A DNA stretch of 38,444 nt, from NCBI GenBank assembly GCA_024404245.1, contig JAKSQH010000012.1, positions 1-38,444 on the forward strand. The letters are read 5' to 3'. The translations under genes were made by a program, and so were the position numbers. The first letter of the stretch is position 1. Each line of letters opens with the position of its first letter. The notes beneath the pieces were generated by a model. The model was not told the origin of the DNA and did not search any database. It saw nothing but the letters and a program-made list of their open reading frames with translations. Below are positions 1 to 10,257 of the stretch, piece after piece. The stretch comes from Clostridia bacterium (GTDB lineage Bacteria > Bacillota > Clostridia > Christensenellales > Aristaeellaceae).

Positions 1-3000
1 AGGTGAACTTATACGGGTTCGGCTTGGGTGTGGGCGTCGGGGTGGGTCTCGGCGTCGGCGTGGGTGTCGGTGTGGGTGTCGGTGTAGGCGTCGGCGTGGG
101 CGTCGGTGTCGGCGTGGGTGTCGGGGTCGGCGTGGGCGTCGGGGTCGGTGTGGGCGTCGGCGTCGGCGTGGGTGTCGGTACGGGTTTATGGATGTTCGTG
201 ATCGTATTCCCGTCAACACTCCGGGTATATCCGTCCGGCACGCCGATTTCATCCACCGTATACACAATCAGCTCACTGCCGTCATACTTCGGCAGATCGT
301 ACCAGGTATAAGTCGTTTCATCCGCGTCCAGCGTCTGCGGATCCAGTACTGCCTTGCCGTCCGCGTACAGCTGCACGGTGTAGGAATCACGCAGACCGTC
401 CGCGTCATCCGCGTCATCCCAGATCTTTGTGACCGTATATTCGGTCGTTTCAGGAATCACAGCCTCATTCGTGAATTCAACATCCTCATTGACCGGGTCC
501 GCCGTCGCGCTAAGTGTATGTTCGTCCGGATCGTAGGCCAGCGTGACTGTGATCTCATACTCCGCCGCGTCATACCGATAAGCGTCATCCTCGTAGAACG
601 TTCCTTCAGCGTTCAGAACCGCGTCCGCCGGATGATCCTCGGAGAGAATATAGACGAACTCCTTCTCCGGGTTCAGCTTTCCGTCGGAATCCCGTCCCAG
701 ATCGGACAGGCGGTAGGTGATCGGGTCAAAGGTGAAGGTTCCGTCATCGGCGTTTGTCACCGTGACTGTTTCCGGCATCGGGATGTCTTCCCCGTCCTTC
801 GCCCGGACCGTAAAGCTGAACTGATCCGCTTCCAGCGTCGCGTCTTTCAGGGTCTTTTTGCCGCCGAAGGTTACCGTCGCGTCATCATAAACATTGGTGA
901 TGACCTTCGTGTCCCCGTCTTCGGAAAGAACAGCGTCATAGTCTTCCGCGAGCGGTTCCGCTTCCCGGACCGTATAGGTAATCTTTTTGCCGTTGTTGTA
1001 TTCAGGCATGCCGGCGAATACCGTTTCCCAGATATCGCCGCCCTCTTCCGTGGCCATGGCAGGGGTGACAGAACGCTTCGCGACGACTTCTCCGTCCGCG
1101 AGCAGTTCCACCATCACATCAGCCGGACGGACATCCGCCTTCACGGCTTCATCGCCGGACCAGACCTTGCGCACCGGAATGCTGACAGAGGTGGAGTTGG
1201 TCAGCAACGGTATGTCAGCGGGGCTGTCGTTCAGGCTGTACGTGATCTCAGCGCTCAGCGTTCCGTCTCCGTTGTCGGTCACTTTCACCGTGGCGGTATA
1301 CTTTGTTTTGTCAAAGGAATACCGCGTCTTTGTCGGTGTATTCACACCCTGCTGTTCCAGCACGGTATAAGTGAACGTTTTGCCGATATCCGCTTCTGTG
1401 TAGACGATCGGCTCAAAGGTGCCGAGACCGTCCGCGTCATTCTTCACGCGCTGCAGTTCGCCGCCCTTTTCATCCTGCAGGATAAAGGAGAACATTTCCG
1501 CGGGAATCGCGAGGTTCTCGGGATCCATAGCCTTCCGCGCCTGCAGAACCGCTTCGCCGGTCGCGTGATAGGTGTTCTCAAAGGAAGCCTCCGCGATCAC
1601 TTCCGCGGCTACCGTTCCGGAAGTTCCCTGCTGATCCGTCAGGGTCCAGCCCTTCGCGGACTGTTCCGACAGCTCCCAGGTCGCCTTGTACGGCAGGTTA
1701 TCAATCTGAACGGTTTCCCCGCCCTTCAGGGTCACGGAAGCACTGCCGCCGGTGACCGTGAGCGTTTCGGTTTCTGTTCCGCGCGTCATGGGATAAGTGC
1801 CTGTCAGTGCTTCGCCGAACCGGTCCTTCAGCAGGAGCTCCACAGTGAACGCCTGATCCTTATTGCTGTCCGTCGTGCCGACAGTTGTCTTGGTGATCTT
1901 CAGACCGCCGGGCTTCCGTGTATTCACGAACGCCTTATGATCCTCGCCCGCGCCGTCCTGATAAGCGACAGTCGCGGTCAGTTTTCCGGTACCGGATTCA
2001 TCCTTAACGGTTACGGTTGCCGTGACCGTACGCGTATCATATACCAGATCCGGATCATACTTCGCGTCTCCGGACGCGGGTTTGATTTCACGGATGGTAT
2101 AGGTATACTCGCCTTCCTCCGTGAACCGGAGAGCTGAGAATTTCGCCACGGATTTCCCGTAATCGGGGTTGGGAACCACTTCTCCGCTGACCGGATCATA
2201 CACGGTTTCCTCGGTGTCCGTGTCGTTGACCGCCTGCTCCAGCGCCTGTTTGTAGGTCGGGCTGTCCGGATTCATGTCGATCAGTTCAAAGGTGTAGCGC
2301 TCGGCTTCGACCGTTTCACCTTCCACCTGCTTTTCAACGCGCAGCTTCGCTGTGCCGGAGGCGGAGTAGGTGTTCTCAAAGGACGCCTCGGAAGGAGTTT
2401 TGCCCGGCGTTTCCTCAGCCGCGATCTGTCCGCTTGTCCCGGACGCGCCGGTTTGTGTCCATCCCAGAGACAGATTTTTCTCCGTCAGGGTATAGCGCGC
2501 CTTGTCCGGCAGGCCCTTGATCAGCAGTGTCTCGCCGGCTTTCAGCTTCAGCGTCGCTTTACCGTCACTGTCCGTTTTCAGGGTCTCGTTTGTCGTTGTG
2601 CCGTCGCCAGCGGTACGAACAGCGTCCCAGGTGCCGGCCAGAGGAGCATGATCATTGCTTTCCAGCACTACGTCGAACGTAAACTCCGCGTTCGAGGCCT
2701 TGTCCGTCATGCCGACGGTAGTCTTGGTGATCCGCAGGCTGCCGGGCTTTGTTGTATTTTTAAAGATAGCCTGAGAGTTCGTTCCGTCTCCGTAGGTCAC
2801 GGCCGCGGTCAGGTTTCCGGCTCCGTCATCCTTAACTTCAACCGTCAGTTTTTCATCATGAGTGTCATAGTTCAGCAGCGGATCCGGATCATCCACGACT
2901 TCGCGGATCACATAGTTATGCGTGCCTGCCTTCGTGTAGGTCAGAATGTCAAAGCTGACAGCGCCGCTTGACGTATTGTTATCCTTCCGGTCAATTTCGG

Positions 3001-6000
3001 TTTCGGCACCGGCCTCGTCCACTTCATACAGGACAAAGGTAAACGCTTTCTTCGCGGGAGCCCCGTCCAGATACTTGGTCGCCTTGACCGTCGCGGTCGC
3101 CTTATTCGGCGCGTACTCATTCGTGAAGATTGCTTCATCGGTTACCAGCGGATCGATCACACCGGTATCGTTTGTTTTCTCCACCAGAATCCAGCCCTGC
3201 GGCGTATCTTCCCACACTTCATAAGCCGTACCGGCCGGTATGTAGTCGATTTCCAATGTTTTACGAGCCTTAATCTGATAATCCAGATACACGGTATCAA
3301 TACCGGCTTCCGCGGTCGCGTCCGGATCCGCGGTAAGGGTTATCCATTTCATTCCGGTCGTGTCTCCCACAGCGACTTTGTGACCGCTTATGTAATCCCC
3401 GGACAGCTTAATCCGGAAATCAAACAGCTGACCCGGATCGCCGCCGGTACTCTCTGCGGTCAACTTTTTAGTCACCTTCAGGGTTCCGTCCTTCAGGTCG
3501 TTGGTCAGGACCGGCTTATCCAGTTTCTGAACGGTATCCTCCGCCAGCAGAATATATGCTAAGCCATCTCCTTCCCAATCATAATCATAATGGAACCAAG
3601 AAGATACTTCAGGATCCGGCTTTGCATAACTGATAAAGGTCGAATACCCGTATCCGATCGAATTCGCAAAGTATTTTTCATAGATGTCTTCACCGTACAA
3701 TCCACCCGTCCGCGCGGTAAAATCATCCAAATCCTCAAAGATACCCCGGCCTTCATGTCCACCAAACAAGATATACAAAGGAGAACTGACATCCGGAATC
3801 CGACCGTCTGAATAAACGGAATACGGTACATTGATCGGTCCCGCATCAACCCACGGAATGCTATACTTGCTGAACTCAGTCTGACCAATCTCATAATCTT
3901 TGTATGTTATAATATAATCCGAATATTCCGGCTTCATACCCGTCTGATCGTCAATAAACCATTTTTTGTCATCGCAATATGGACAATTGACACCCTTACC
4001 GCCGCATTCCGGACAGAGCATCGCGCCCAATCTCTTCTGGAATGTGCTGAACGGTATTTTCCAAATAGGCGGCGGATAAGGCGCCTGCTCCGAAAACGGA
4101 TGAAAAAATTGCGTATACTCGTATACCAAACTGCCGGCCTCTGTCGGCGCGGAAGTAACGATATTATGGTCGAAGGTCCAGTCCGGCACCGGGATGATAT
4201 ACACATACAGATCGGGCTCTGATGATTCTCTGCCGTTCGATTCCGTGAACTTCAGTTTTCCGTTGTTCAGATCGGAAATATGCAGCTTGTAAAGATAGGT
4301 ATCCTCCGTGTAGATGACCGTGGGATCCGTGCCCCTCACCTCGCGGAGCAGATAGTAATAATCCTTGTCCACATCCAGCTCGGTATACTCAATCGGATCA
4401 AACGTGACCGTGCCGTCCGCGTCGCAGGCCTTCTGCCGGATCACCTTGCCCGGTGTTTCGTTTCCCTCTTCGTCCACAGTCGTTTCGACCAGTTCAAAGG
4501 TAAATTCGCCTTCCTTCAGCTCCCGTTTGAGGAGCTCCTTCCGGGCCACAAAGGTATATTCACCCTTCGCGTGATATGCGTTTTTCAGTGACGGAGCGAA
4601 TTCCGCCGCGTCCTTCCACTCGCCGGCGTCGTCGTCATAATACTGAATCTCCGCGGACACGGTTCCGTCGGCGTTGTCCGTCAGCGTAACGCGCGCTTTG
4701 ATCTCCTTCGCCGTATAGGTATATCCCGCCCGGAGCCAGGTGCCGTCCGGCTGCTCCTCCGCGTCGTCCGGAATATGTTCCCGAAGGATATATTCATAGG
4801 TTTTGCCATGGTCCGCCTGCGTGTATTTGAGTGCCGGGAACGAAACCTCGCCGGAAACAGAGAGTGAACCGTCCTCCGCGCGTTTTCCTTTTGTCGACGA
4901 ACTCTGCGCGGTCCGGATCACCTCACCGTATGTCGGGCTTTCCGGATTGTTGTCGATCAAATCAAAACTGAATTTACCGCCCGGAATGTTATGACCGGTC
5001 AGGTCCTTGGTCAGCTGAAGCGACGCCGTACCGGTCGCGCTGTAACGGTTGACAAAGGTAAACAGAGGTGAACCGGCAGCGGTAACCTTACCCGAATCAA
5101 CCCGCTTCGAAACCGCGGTCCAACCGTCCGGGAGTTCCTCTTCCACCGTATATTTCGCGCCTGTCGGGAGCTTTTTGATCACAACCCGCTGATTCGCCTT
5201 CAGGCTGAACGTTCCTTCATGCGCGATCTTGCCGGTACCGGCTACGGTCAGCGTCTCCTCGCCTGTCGCGGGATCCGCCGTGACATCATAGACCGTGTAA
5301 TCAAACTCGCCGGCCACGGGCAGACCGTCTCCGCCCTCAAGCGTCAGCGTAAAGGTAAACTCCTGATCCTTTGACGCGTCCGAGGCGTCCCGGATCTCCT
5401 TTCCGAACCGCAGATCGCCTTCGGTGAAATGGAAGTTGATCAGCTGATCCAAAGCCGCCGGATCAACGCCCGCGGGCAGCGTATAACCGTCCGGCAGCGT
5501 GGACGGATCCCCCGTGGAGGGGAAGAAAGCGTCCGAGCGTTCTTCATACAGTGAATATACGTACTCGAAACCGCCGCGTTCATATTTGTCCAGATTGGTG
5601 AACGCGTAGTTCCAGTTTCCTTCCCCGTCGGGCCTCACCGTCAGGGATTTACAGTACTCTTTCCCGCCGCTTTTCCCGGCGCGGTAGAGTTTGATCGTAA
5701 CGGATGCCGGTACGAGCTTTTCCGCGTCCGCGGTCAACGGGCTGCCATCGCTCATCTGCCAGCGTTTTGTTCCCGTGACCTCAGTCTTTTCGTTTGGATG
5801 ACTGTTGGTCAGCTGAACGTGCGCGTCATCCTGCCAGATGAGACTGCCGGTATAGCCCGGAATCGGTTCTTCCTCAAAAGTATATTCCCATTCCCGGCCC
5901 TGCTCGTCGACCGCGTCCTGCTGATAGAACATTTCCTTCCATCCGTTTTCCTCGTTCAGGGTCGCGGCAACCGGCTTGCCGGTCGTTTCATCCAGCACCG

Positions 6001-9000
6001 TCTGCCAGGTTTTTTCCGATTTCAGCTTCCGCTTCATCGTCACCGTAACGGAGGCAGGACGCATATTGTCATGGTTGTTATCGTCCTGCCAGATCTTGCT
6101 GACCTGAATGAACCGGGGCATGATCCCGACGCGGGTGTAGTCGTTCCGGATCATGGTGATAAAGGAGGAAGCGGAAGGATTCCGCTCGTCCGACTGGGAC
6201 GCGATCAGACGCGTGTTATTGTACGCGTGCATATTGTTGACCGGATCCAGCGCCTTTTCCCAATCGATATCGTCGTTGGTGGAGGCGGAACCGTCCGCGT
6301 TCTTGTGCGCGTAGGCGCCCTTGGCGTGCCACTGCGTCTCATCGCCGTGATCGTCCGGCGCGACCATATGCAGCAGCGCGTAGGTCGTTTCCTGGCTGTG
6401 CAGCTCGAAGGGCGTTCCGTCCGCCCGCTTCCGCAGGTCCAGCGCGATGGCCGCTACATCGACGCCGTCCGGCACCGTCCAGACGCCGTCCTTGACGTCC
6501 GCCGCGGCAACCTTAGTCCAGGTCTTGTCTGTCAGGTCATAGCGGCCTTCATAATTGAAGAAGATGGTTTCGTCCACCACGCTGCCGGTGGTGTCGCCGA
6601 ACTGGAGCCACGGCTCCGTCGCGTAATAGATCACCGGCGCGCAGCCCTGCTTGATCATATCGCTGACGTCAATGGAAAGCAGCGTGCCGCGCCACTGTCC
6701 GCCGACCTCCAGATCCTGTTTGGATCCTTCAGCGCCGACCTGAACGGTCTTCCGCTTCCAGTCGCCGTCCCAGTCCTTCTTGCTCTGGACATCATTGTAA
6801 TCCGCCAGCTTGGTCCGGTCCTTCGTTTCATCCAGACCGCTGGGAATGATATAGTTTTCAAGAGAATCGTACATCACCATGTTGCCGGTGATCGTATCCT
6901 TGCAGGAGGCGACACGCAGCCGGTAGGTATAGTTCTCGCCTTCGTACACGTTGACCTGGGTCTGCCCGTCCAGGCCCTGGGTCCAGATTCCGTCCCGATC
7001 GCTCTGGACGCTCTTGACGTACTCCGTCTGCGCCATCTGGTCCACGCTCAGGTTCACATCCACCTTCGCGTAAACAAAGCGGTTTTCATCCGACGAAGGA
7101 TCCAGATCGCGGAAAGCGTCGACAATCTCCTGCGGCGCGTCAGGCGTTGTATAGTTATTCTTTCTGACCATCGCGTCCGGCTCGCCGATCCGTTCCTTCA
7201 AAGAGCCCAACTGCTCATCGTCTCCGCTCTCGAAGCCGATATAGTTCACGAGATGGCTGCCGATATTGTTGATATCCGCCCAGTCGTATTCCGCGTCAAA
7301 CTTGATCGCCGGTTTGTCAGAAACGGGGTTGCCCCGCGGATCCGCTTCCAGGTCCATTTTGACGACCATCAGAATACGACCGGTCCCCCGCCAGTTGGGA
7401 TAGGTTTTGATAGAAGTAATCCTGTCCCCCGAACGGGTTGCTTTGACCGTCTTTGTCAGCGGACGGACGCCCTCCGGCAGCAGATCGTACCAGACGCCGC
7501 TCTTTTCCTCCTTGATGGCGCCCAGCTCGACCGCTTCCCACCAGTCCTCCGCCTTATCCAGGTTACTGGCTTCCGTGACGGTCGCGGAGTAATGCAGCTT
7601 GACCAGGCGGTTCTCCGTATCGTTATCCGCGATCGCGTCAAAGTTGATCGATTTGGATATTGAGACGCCGTATCCGGCGCCGGTCAGCGTCGCGTTAGAG
7701 GAATCGGCGTTGATGAACTGCCGGAAATATTTGTCTTCCGGAATAAAGTACGCCTGATTCGGAGCCGTATTATCCGGATCGTCCGGATATTTGTACAGCT
7801 CGACATACATGTTTTCATCGTTCCGGTAGCCGGTGGAAGGCGCGTCGCTGTCCTCAAACAGCTTTTCCACAATGCCGATCACGCGGTCGCTGGGCTTCAG
7901 CTCGATCTTCGGGTATACCGCCAGCTTGACAGCTGCCTGATTGGTCGTAATCCGCGTTCTGTAACCTGTTACATTGCCGAGTGACTCAAAATCAACAAAC
8001 TTCGTTTTGCCTTCCTCAACGGTATAGGTGCCGACATAATGCCAGCCGGTCGCCTCGGAAGGTTCACCCGAATCGCTGGAATTCGTCAGGGTCGCTTCAT
8101 TATTGAATTCCACCCAGACCTCGACCGCGGGCTTCGGGATCGTTTTATCCGGCGTATAACCGTAAGTCACACTCTCACTGAAATAATATCTGGGATCCCG
8201 CTGCTTGTCCCAGGAGAACATTTCCGGGGACGCGACCGTAATACCGAGGAAGCGGTAATCATCCGATTTTGCTTCCTTCAGCCGGCTGGATTCCTGGCCG
8301 TTCACCACGTTGAACCACTCCCAGCGGTCCGTGGTATCCATGACGTAGTTCCAGTTCAGGAAATGATCCGGGTCAGACGCCCAGGTTTCCGAATCCCAGT
8401 TCGGATTGTAGGCAGCGTCCAGCTTCTCAGTATGCTGTTTGCCGTCGATATCCTCCCAGTAAACCTCGCCCCCAAGAGGACCGGCCGTGAAGATTCCGCC
8501 GTAGCCGACGGAAAGCACTTCATAGTTCATCACAGTCGGCTTTCCCTGCAGCAGGCGGTTCAGCGCCATCGCGTAAGTATGATTCTTTTTGTGGTTTGCC
8601 GCACCCAGACCGTCACTACCGGTCAGCGGATGCTTATGCCCGATGGGCGTTTCAGTATATTTGAAAGAAAGGAAACGGCCGGTCGGATACCGCCAGTCAC
8701 TCTGATAATAGTAAACAACGCTTTTCGCGCTCGCGGTCGTTACAAGCTTTTCGTCCGTTGTTTTTCCGTCCGGACCGGTGCCGGCGGGATAAGGCGCTTC
8801 CGGATCCTGCTCCGTCAGTTCCCAGTACGCCTGATTACGGAACTGATAGTTGGTATTGAGCTTCGGAAGATCGCTCTTTTTGTAAGCGGTCCAGAGATAG
8901 CGCACGTTGTTGTACTGTGACATGCCGGCTGTGGTAAAGTCCAGGGTGATCAGGTCCTCGCTCCAGGTGTTTCCGGAGACCTGACCCGCGACCTTTCCGG

Positions 9001-9991
9001 CACTGTTTGTCGCGCCGAGCATGTAGGCCTTGCCCACGTGCTTCCAGCCGGTCTGCTCACCGGACACCGGGTCCACGATCTCCTCATAGGCGCCGATATA
9101 CATGGCTTCGTCATCCACGCCGTTCTCACTCGCGGGATCGTTCGCGGACAGGGAAAAATACTGGTTACCGGTAAAGTTCGGATAAATATACCATTTGACA
9201 TAGAGATAGTCTTCCGGAGCACCGGAGGGAAGGTTCGCCAGCAGCGCGGACGGGACATCCTCCGGGAACTCGTGAAGTTCGCCGCCCTTATTACCGGCTT
9301 TCAGCTTTTCGACCGTATCGATCTGAGCTGTGAGAACATTGGACTTCAGCCAGATCAGATTGCCTTCCTGCGTCACAACATTGACCTTGGCTATCAGATC
9401 GTCAGAATAGGATTCATCCACAATATACTGCGGGTAAATTCCGAGAATGGTAAACTGGAACATGGCCTTGCTGGTGGCCGCGATTGTATTGGTGTTGACA
9501 ATGGAATAGCTGCCGTCCGGGTTAATCTCGTAATGCCAGTCCGTCTTCGTTGAGCCGGCTTCCGGCACAGACAGGGAAAAATCGCCGTAAATGGCTTTTT
9601 GCGTTTCACCCGTTTCGGAGCCGTTGGCACGCTTGTGCCAGATGCCCTTCGGCAGATCGATCCGGATATTGCCGGGATCATAGTCATACTGACCGGAGAA
9701 GCTGACATCAATCTGATAGCGCATCCGGAGCTCGCTCGTGCTCTCCGTACGGATATACAGATTATCCGGCTTCTGATCATCCACCGTATCCGCGGTAATC
9801 CAGCCGATATGGATGGATTCGATCTTCGAACCGTCCGCCTCGTTGTCGTGGTTGTCATTGGAACCGCTTCCGCCGTCCGCAAGCGCGACAGGCGCAAAGC
9901 CGCTTCCCGTACCAAATACACACGCCATGCCGATTACCATGCATAACGCCGCGATTACCGCGAGGACTTTCATGAGCCGGTTTGTCTTCAT
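1..9991 (-). CDS. Giant Cna-B/pilin-domain surface adhesin, C-terminus cut by window edge
   Basis: An open frame runs uninterrupted from an ATG at 9989-9991 to the left edge, giving 3330 visible residues without a stop; no complete stop-to-stop frame exists because the end lies outside. Residues 1-38 are a signal peptide, probably cut after PVALA. Residues about 39-1280 are an N-terminal region paralogous to the 3735-aa protein to the right (both begin DGSKIE and share SGQYDY and AQIDTVEK). From about 1285 come Cna-B type domains (SKIW, TYTVEE-like strands) alternating with pilin-isopeptide-like domains. An unusual insert at about 1918-2150 carries a zinc motif. Residues 3270-3322 are a Pro-Thr stalk, followed by NPYKFT, which in the paralogue opens the terminal wall-sorting domain. 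The ribosome binding site GAGGAG lies 12 nt upstream, a long spacing. The role, host or matrix adhesion at the cell wall, is inferred from the family. Confidence 0.9.
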   Translation of the reverse strand, partial: MKTNRLMKVLAVIAALCMVIGMACVFGTGSGFAPVALADGGSGSNDNHDNEADGSKIESIHIGWITADTVDDQKPDNLYIRTESTSELRMRYQIDVSFSGQYDYDPGNIRIDLPKGIWHKRANGSETGETQKAIYGDFSLSVPEAGSTKTDWHYEINPDGSYSIVNTNTIAATSKAMFQFTILGIYPQYIVDESYSDDLIAKVNVVTQEGNLIWLKSNVLTAQIDTVEKLKAGNKGGELHEFPEDVPSALLANLPSGAPEDYLYVKWYIYPNFTGNQYFSLSANDPASENGVDDEAMYIGAYEEIVDPVSGEQTGWKHVGKAYMLGATNSAGKVAGQVSGNTWSEDLITLDFTTAGMSQYNNVRYLWTAYKKSDLPKLNTNYQFRNQAYWELTEQDPEAPYPAGTGPDGKTTDEKLVTTASAKSVVYYYQSDWRYPTGRFLSFKYTETPIGHKHPLTGSDGLGAANHKKNHTYAMALNRLLQGKPTVMNYEVLSVGYGGIFTAGPLGGEVYWEDIDGKQHTEKLDAAYNPNWDSETWASDPDHFLNWNYVMDTTDRWEWFNVVNGQESSRLKEAKSDDYRFLGITVASPEMFSWDKQRDPRYYFSESVTYGYTPDKTIPKPAVEVWVEFNNEATLTNSSDSGEPSEATGWHYVGTYTVEEGKTKFVDFESLGNVTGYRTRITTNQAAVKLAVYPKIELKPSDRVIGIVEKLFEDSDAPSTGYRNDENMYVELYKYPDDPDNTAPNQAYFIPEDKYFRQFINADSSNATLTGAGYGVSISKSINFDAIADNDTENRLVKLHYSATVTEASNLDKAEDWWEAVELGAIKEEKSGVWYDLLPEGVRPLTKTVKATRSGDRITSIKTYPNWRGTGRILMVVKMDLEADPRGNPVSDKPAIKFDAEYDWADINNIGSHLVNYIGFESGDDEQLGSLKERIGEPDAMVRKNNYTTPDAPQEIVDAFRDLDPSSDENRFVYAKVDVNLSVDQMAQTEYVKSVQSDRDGIWTQGLDGQTQVNVYEGENYTYRLRVASCKDTITGNMVMYDSLENYIIPSGLDETKDRTKLADYNDVQSKKDWDGDWKRKTVQVGAEGSKQDLEVGGQWRGTLLSIDVSDMIKQGCAPVIYYATEPWLQFGDTTGSVVDETIFFNYEGRYDLTDKTWTKVAAADVKDGVWTVPDGVDVAAIALDLRKRADGTPFELHSQETTYALLHMVAPDDHGDETQWHAKGAYAHKNADGSASTNDDIDWEKALDPVNNMHAYNNTRLIASQSDERNPSASSFITMIRNDYTRVGIMPRFIQVSKIWQDDNNHDNMRPASVTVTMKRKLKSEKTWQTVLDETTGKPVAATLNEENGWKEMFYQQDAVDEQGREWEYTFEEEPIPGYTGSLIWQDDAHVQLTNSHPNEKTEVTGTKRWQMSDGSPLTADAEKLVPASVTIKLYRAGKSGGKEYCKSLTVRPDGEGNWNYAFTNLDKYERGGFEYVYSLYEERSDAFFPSTGDPSTLPDGYTLPAGVDPAALDQLINFHFTEGDLRFGKEIRDASDASKDQEFTFTLTLEGGDGLPVAGEFDYTVYDVTADPATGEETLTVAGTGKIAHEGTFSLKANQRVVIKKLPTGAKYTVEEELPDGWTAVSKRVDSGKVTAAGSPLFTFVNRYSATGTASLQLTKDLTGHNIPGGKFSFDLIDNNPESPTYGEVIRTAQSSSTKGKRAEDGSLSVSGEVSFPALKYTQADHGKTYEYILREHIPDDAEEQPDGTWLRAGYTYTAKEIKARVTLTDNADGTVSAEIQYYDDDAGEWKDAAEFAPSLKNAYHAKGEYTFVARKELLKRELKEGEFTFELVETTVDEEGNETPGKVIRQKACDADGTVTFDPIEYTELDVDKDYYYLLREVRGTDPTVIYTEDTYLYKLHISDLNNGKLKFTESNGRESSEPDLYVYIIPVPDWTFDHNIVTSAPTEAGSLVYEYTQFFHPFSEQAPYPPPIWKIPFSTFQKRLGAMLCPECGGKGVNCPYCDDKKWFIDDQTGMKPEYSDYIITYKDYEIGQTEFSKYSIPWVDAGPINVPYSVYSDGRIPDVSSPLYILFGGHEGRGIFEDLDDFTARTGGLYGEDIYEKYFANSIGYGYSTFISYAKPDPEVSSWFHYDYDWEGDGLAYILLAEDTVQKLDKPVLTNDLKDGTLKVTKKLTAESTGGDPGQLFDFRIKLSGDYISGHKVAVGDTTGMKWITLTADPDATAEAGIDTVYLDYQIKARKTLEIDYIPAGTAYEVWEDTPQGWILVEKTNDTGVIDPLVTDEAIFTNEYAPNKATATVKATKYLDGAPAKKAFTFVLYEVDEAGAETEIDRKDNNTSSGAVSFDILTYTKAGTHNYVIREVVDDPDPLLNYDTHDEKLTVEVKDDGAGNLTAAVTYGDGTNSQAIFKNTTKPGSLRITKTTVGMTDKASNAEFTFDVVLESNDHAPLAGTWDAVRTAGDGTTTNETLKTDSDGKATLKLKAGETLLIKGLPDKARYTLTEKNLSLGWTQTGASGTSGQIAAEETPGKTPSEASFENTYSASGTAKLRVEKQVEGETVEAERYTFELIDMNPDSPTYKQALEQAVNDTDTEETVYDPVSGEVVPNPDYGKSVAKFSALRFTEEGEYTYTIREIKPASGDAKYDPDLVYDTRTVTATVTVKDESGTGKLTATVAYQDGAGEDHKAFVNTRKPGGLKITKTTVGTTDSNKDQAFTVELLLKDRFGEALTGTYPMTRGTETETLTVTGGSASVTLKGGETVQIDNLPYKATWELSEQSAKGWTLTDQQGTSGTVAAEVIAEASFENTYHATGEAVLQARKAMDPENLAIPAEMFSFILQDEKGGELQRVKNDADGLGTFEPIVYTEADIGKTFTYTVLEQQGVNTPTKTRYSFDKTKYTATVKVTDNGDGTLSAEITYSLNDSPADIPLLTNSTSVSIPVRKVWSGDEAVKADVRPADVMVELLADGEVVAKRSVTPAMATEEGGDIWETVFAGMPEYNNGKKITYTVREAEPLAEDYDAVLSEDGDTKVITNVYDDATVTFGGKKTLKDATLEADQFSFTVRAKDGEDIPMPETVTVTNADDGTFTFDPITYRLSDLGRDSDGKLNPEKEFVYILSEDHPADAVLNAEGTFYEDDAYRYDAAEYEITVTLAYDPDEHTLSATADPVNEDVEFTNEAVIPETTEYTVTKIWDDADDADGLRDSYTVQLYADGKAVLDPQTLDADETTYTWYDLPKYDGSELIVYTVDEIGVPDGYTRSVDGNTITNIHKPVPTPTPTPTPTPTPTPTPTPTPTPTPTPTPTPTPTPTPTPTPTPRPTPTPTPKPNPYKFT
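23..181 (-). repeat. Pro-Thr stalk, tandem hexanucleotide repeat
   Basis: On the plus strand this is an uninterrupted GT/GC-rich array of ggtgtg/ggcgtc-type hexamers. Read on the minus strand it encodes about 53 residues of alternating Pro-Thr with one Arg substitution. It forms a wall-spanning stalk between the adhesin body and the terminal sorting domain. Bases 1-55 are identical to 12953-13007 in the paralogous giant gene. Gain or loss of a six-base unit keeps the frame, so stalk length may vary. Confidence 0.9.
3545..4240 (-). other. Foreign-looking insert with DnaJ-like zinc motif inside the giant adhesin
   Basis: Within the left giant gene, about 230 residues (roughly 1918-2150) interrupt a run of Cna-B-like domains. 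They are rich in aromatics and low in the Thr/Val pattern of their surroundings. Residues 1993-2006 read CPECGGKGVNCPYC, which matches the DnaJ-type CxxCxGxG zinc knuckle followed by a second CxxC. By hand count 80 of 180 bases at 3541-3720 and 22 of 60 at 3901-3960 are G or C, against about 60% at 5101-5160. The paralogous giant carries leucine-rich repeats at the matching place. Edges are approximate and the function is unknown; zinc binding is inferred from the motif only. Confidence 0.7.
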
Positions 9992-10220
9992 CACAAGTGT
10001 ACGCTCCTCTTCTCAGAAGTTACGAGTATATACTTTTGCTGTTTACTATTTTATCACCATTACATTCGCCTGTCAAATCGATTACATATTTTGTATCGCA
10101 ATATTTTCAACGAATAGCAGGAACGTTCCGTTCTATTTACATAATTTGTAAATTAACCGTTTTTTTCATCTTATCCGGTTCGGACAATTCATATAAATAT
10201 AAGCACCGCACCCGAAAAAA
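9857..10220 (-). repeat. Promoter-leader cassette, functional copy
   Basis: This block holds the first 45 codons of the left giant gene, its ribosome binding site, its promoter, the upstream AT-rich tract and the poly-A run that serves the neighbouring terminator. It is repeated at 12162-12524 in the same orientation with scattered substitutions and one single-base length difference in a T run near 10160. The copy here retains an intact reading frame. Confidence 0.9.
10048..10076 (-). promoter_or_regulatory. Sigma-A type promoter of the left giant adhesin
   Basis: On the minus strand TTGACA (10076-10071), a 17-base spacer and TAAAAT (10053-10048) form a near-consensus promoter. Transcription would start near 10041, about 50 nt ahead of the ATG at 9991. 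The same elements are preserved in the duplicate at 12353-12381. Confidence 0.8.
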
Positions 10221-10243
10221 GAAGGGGTTGTCTCAGCCCCTTC
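10215..10243 (-). terminator. Rho-independent terminator of the zinc-ribbon-repeat gene
   Basis: GAAGGGG (10221-10227) pairs with CCCCTTC (10237-10243). On the minus strand the hairpin is followed by a run of six U (10220-10215). It lies 14 bases after the stop codon of the 626-aa gene and just upstream of the next gene's promoter region. Confidence 0.85.
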
Positions 10244-10257
10244 CTGCTATCATGTTC

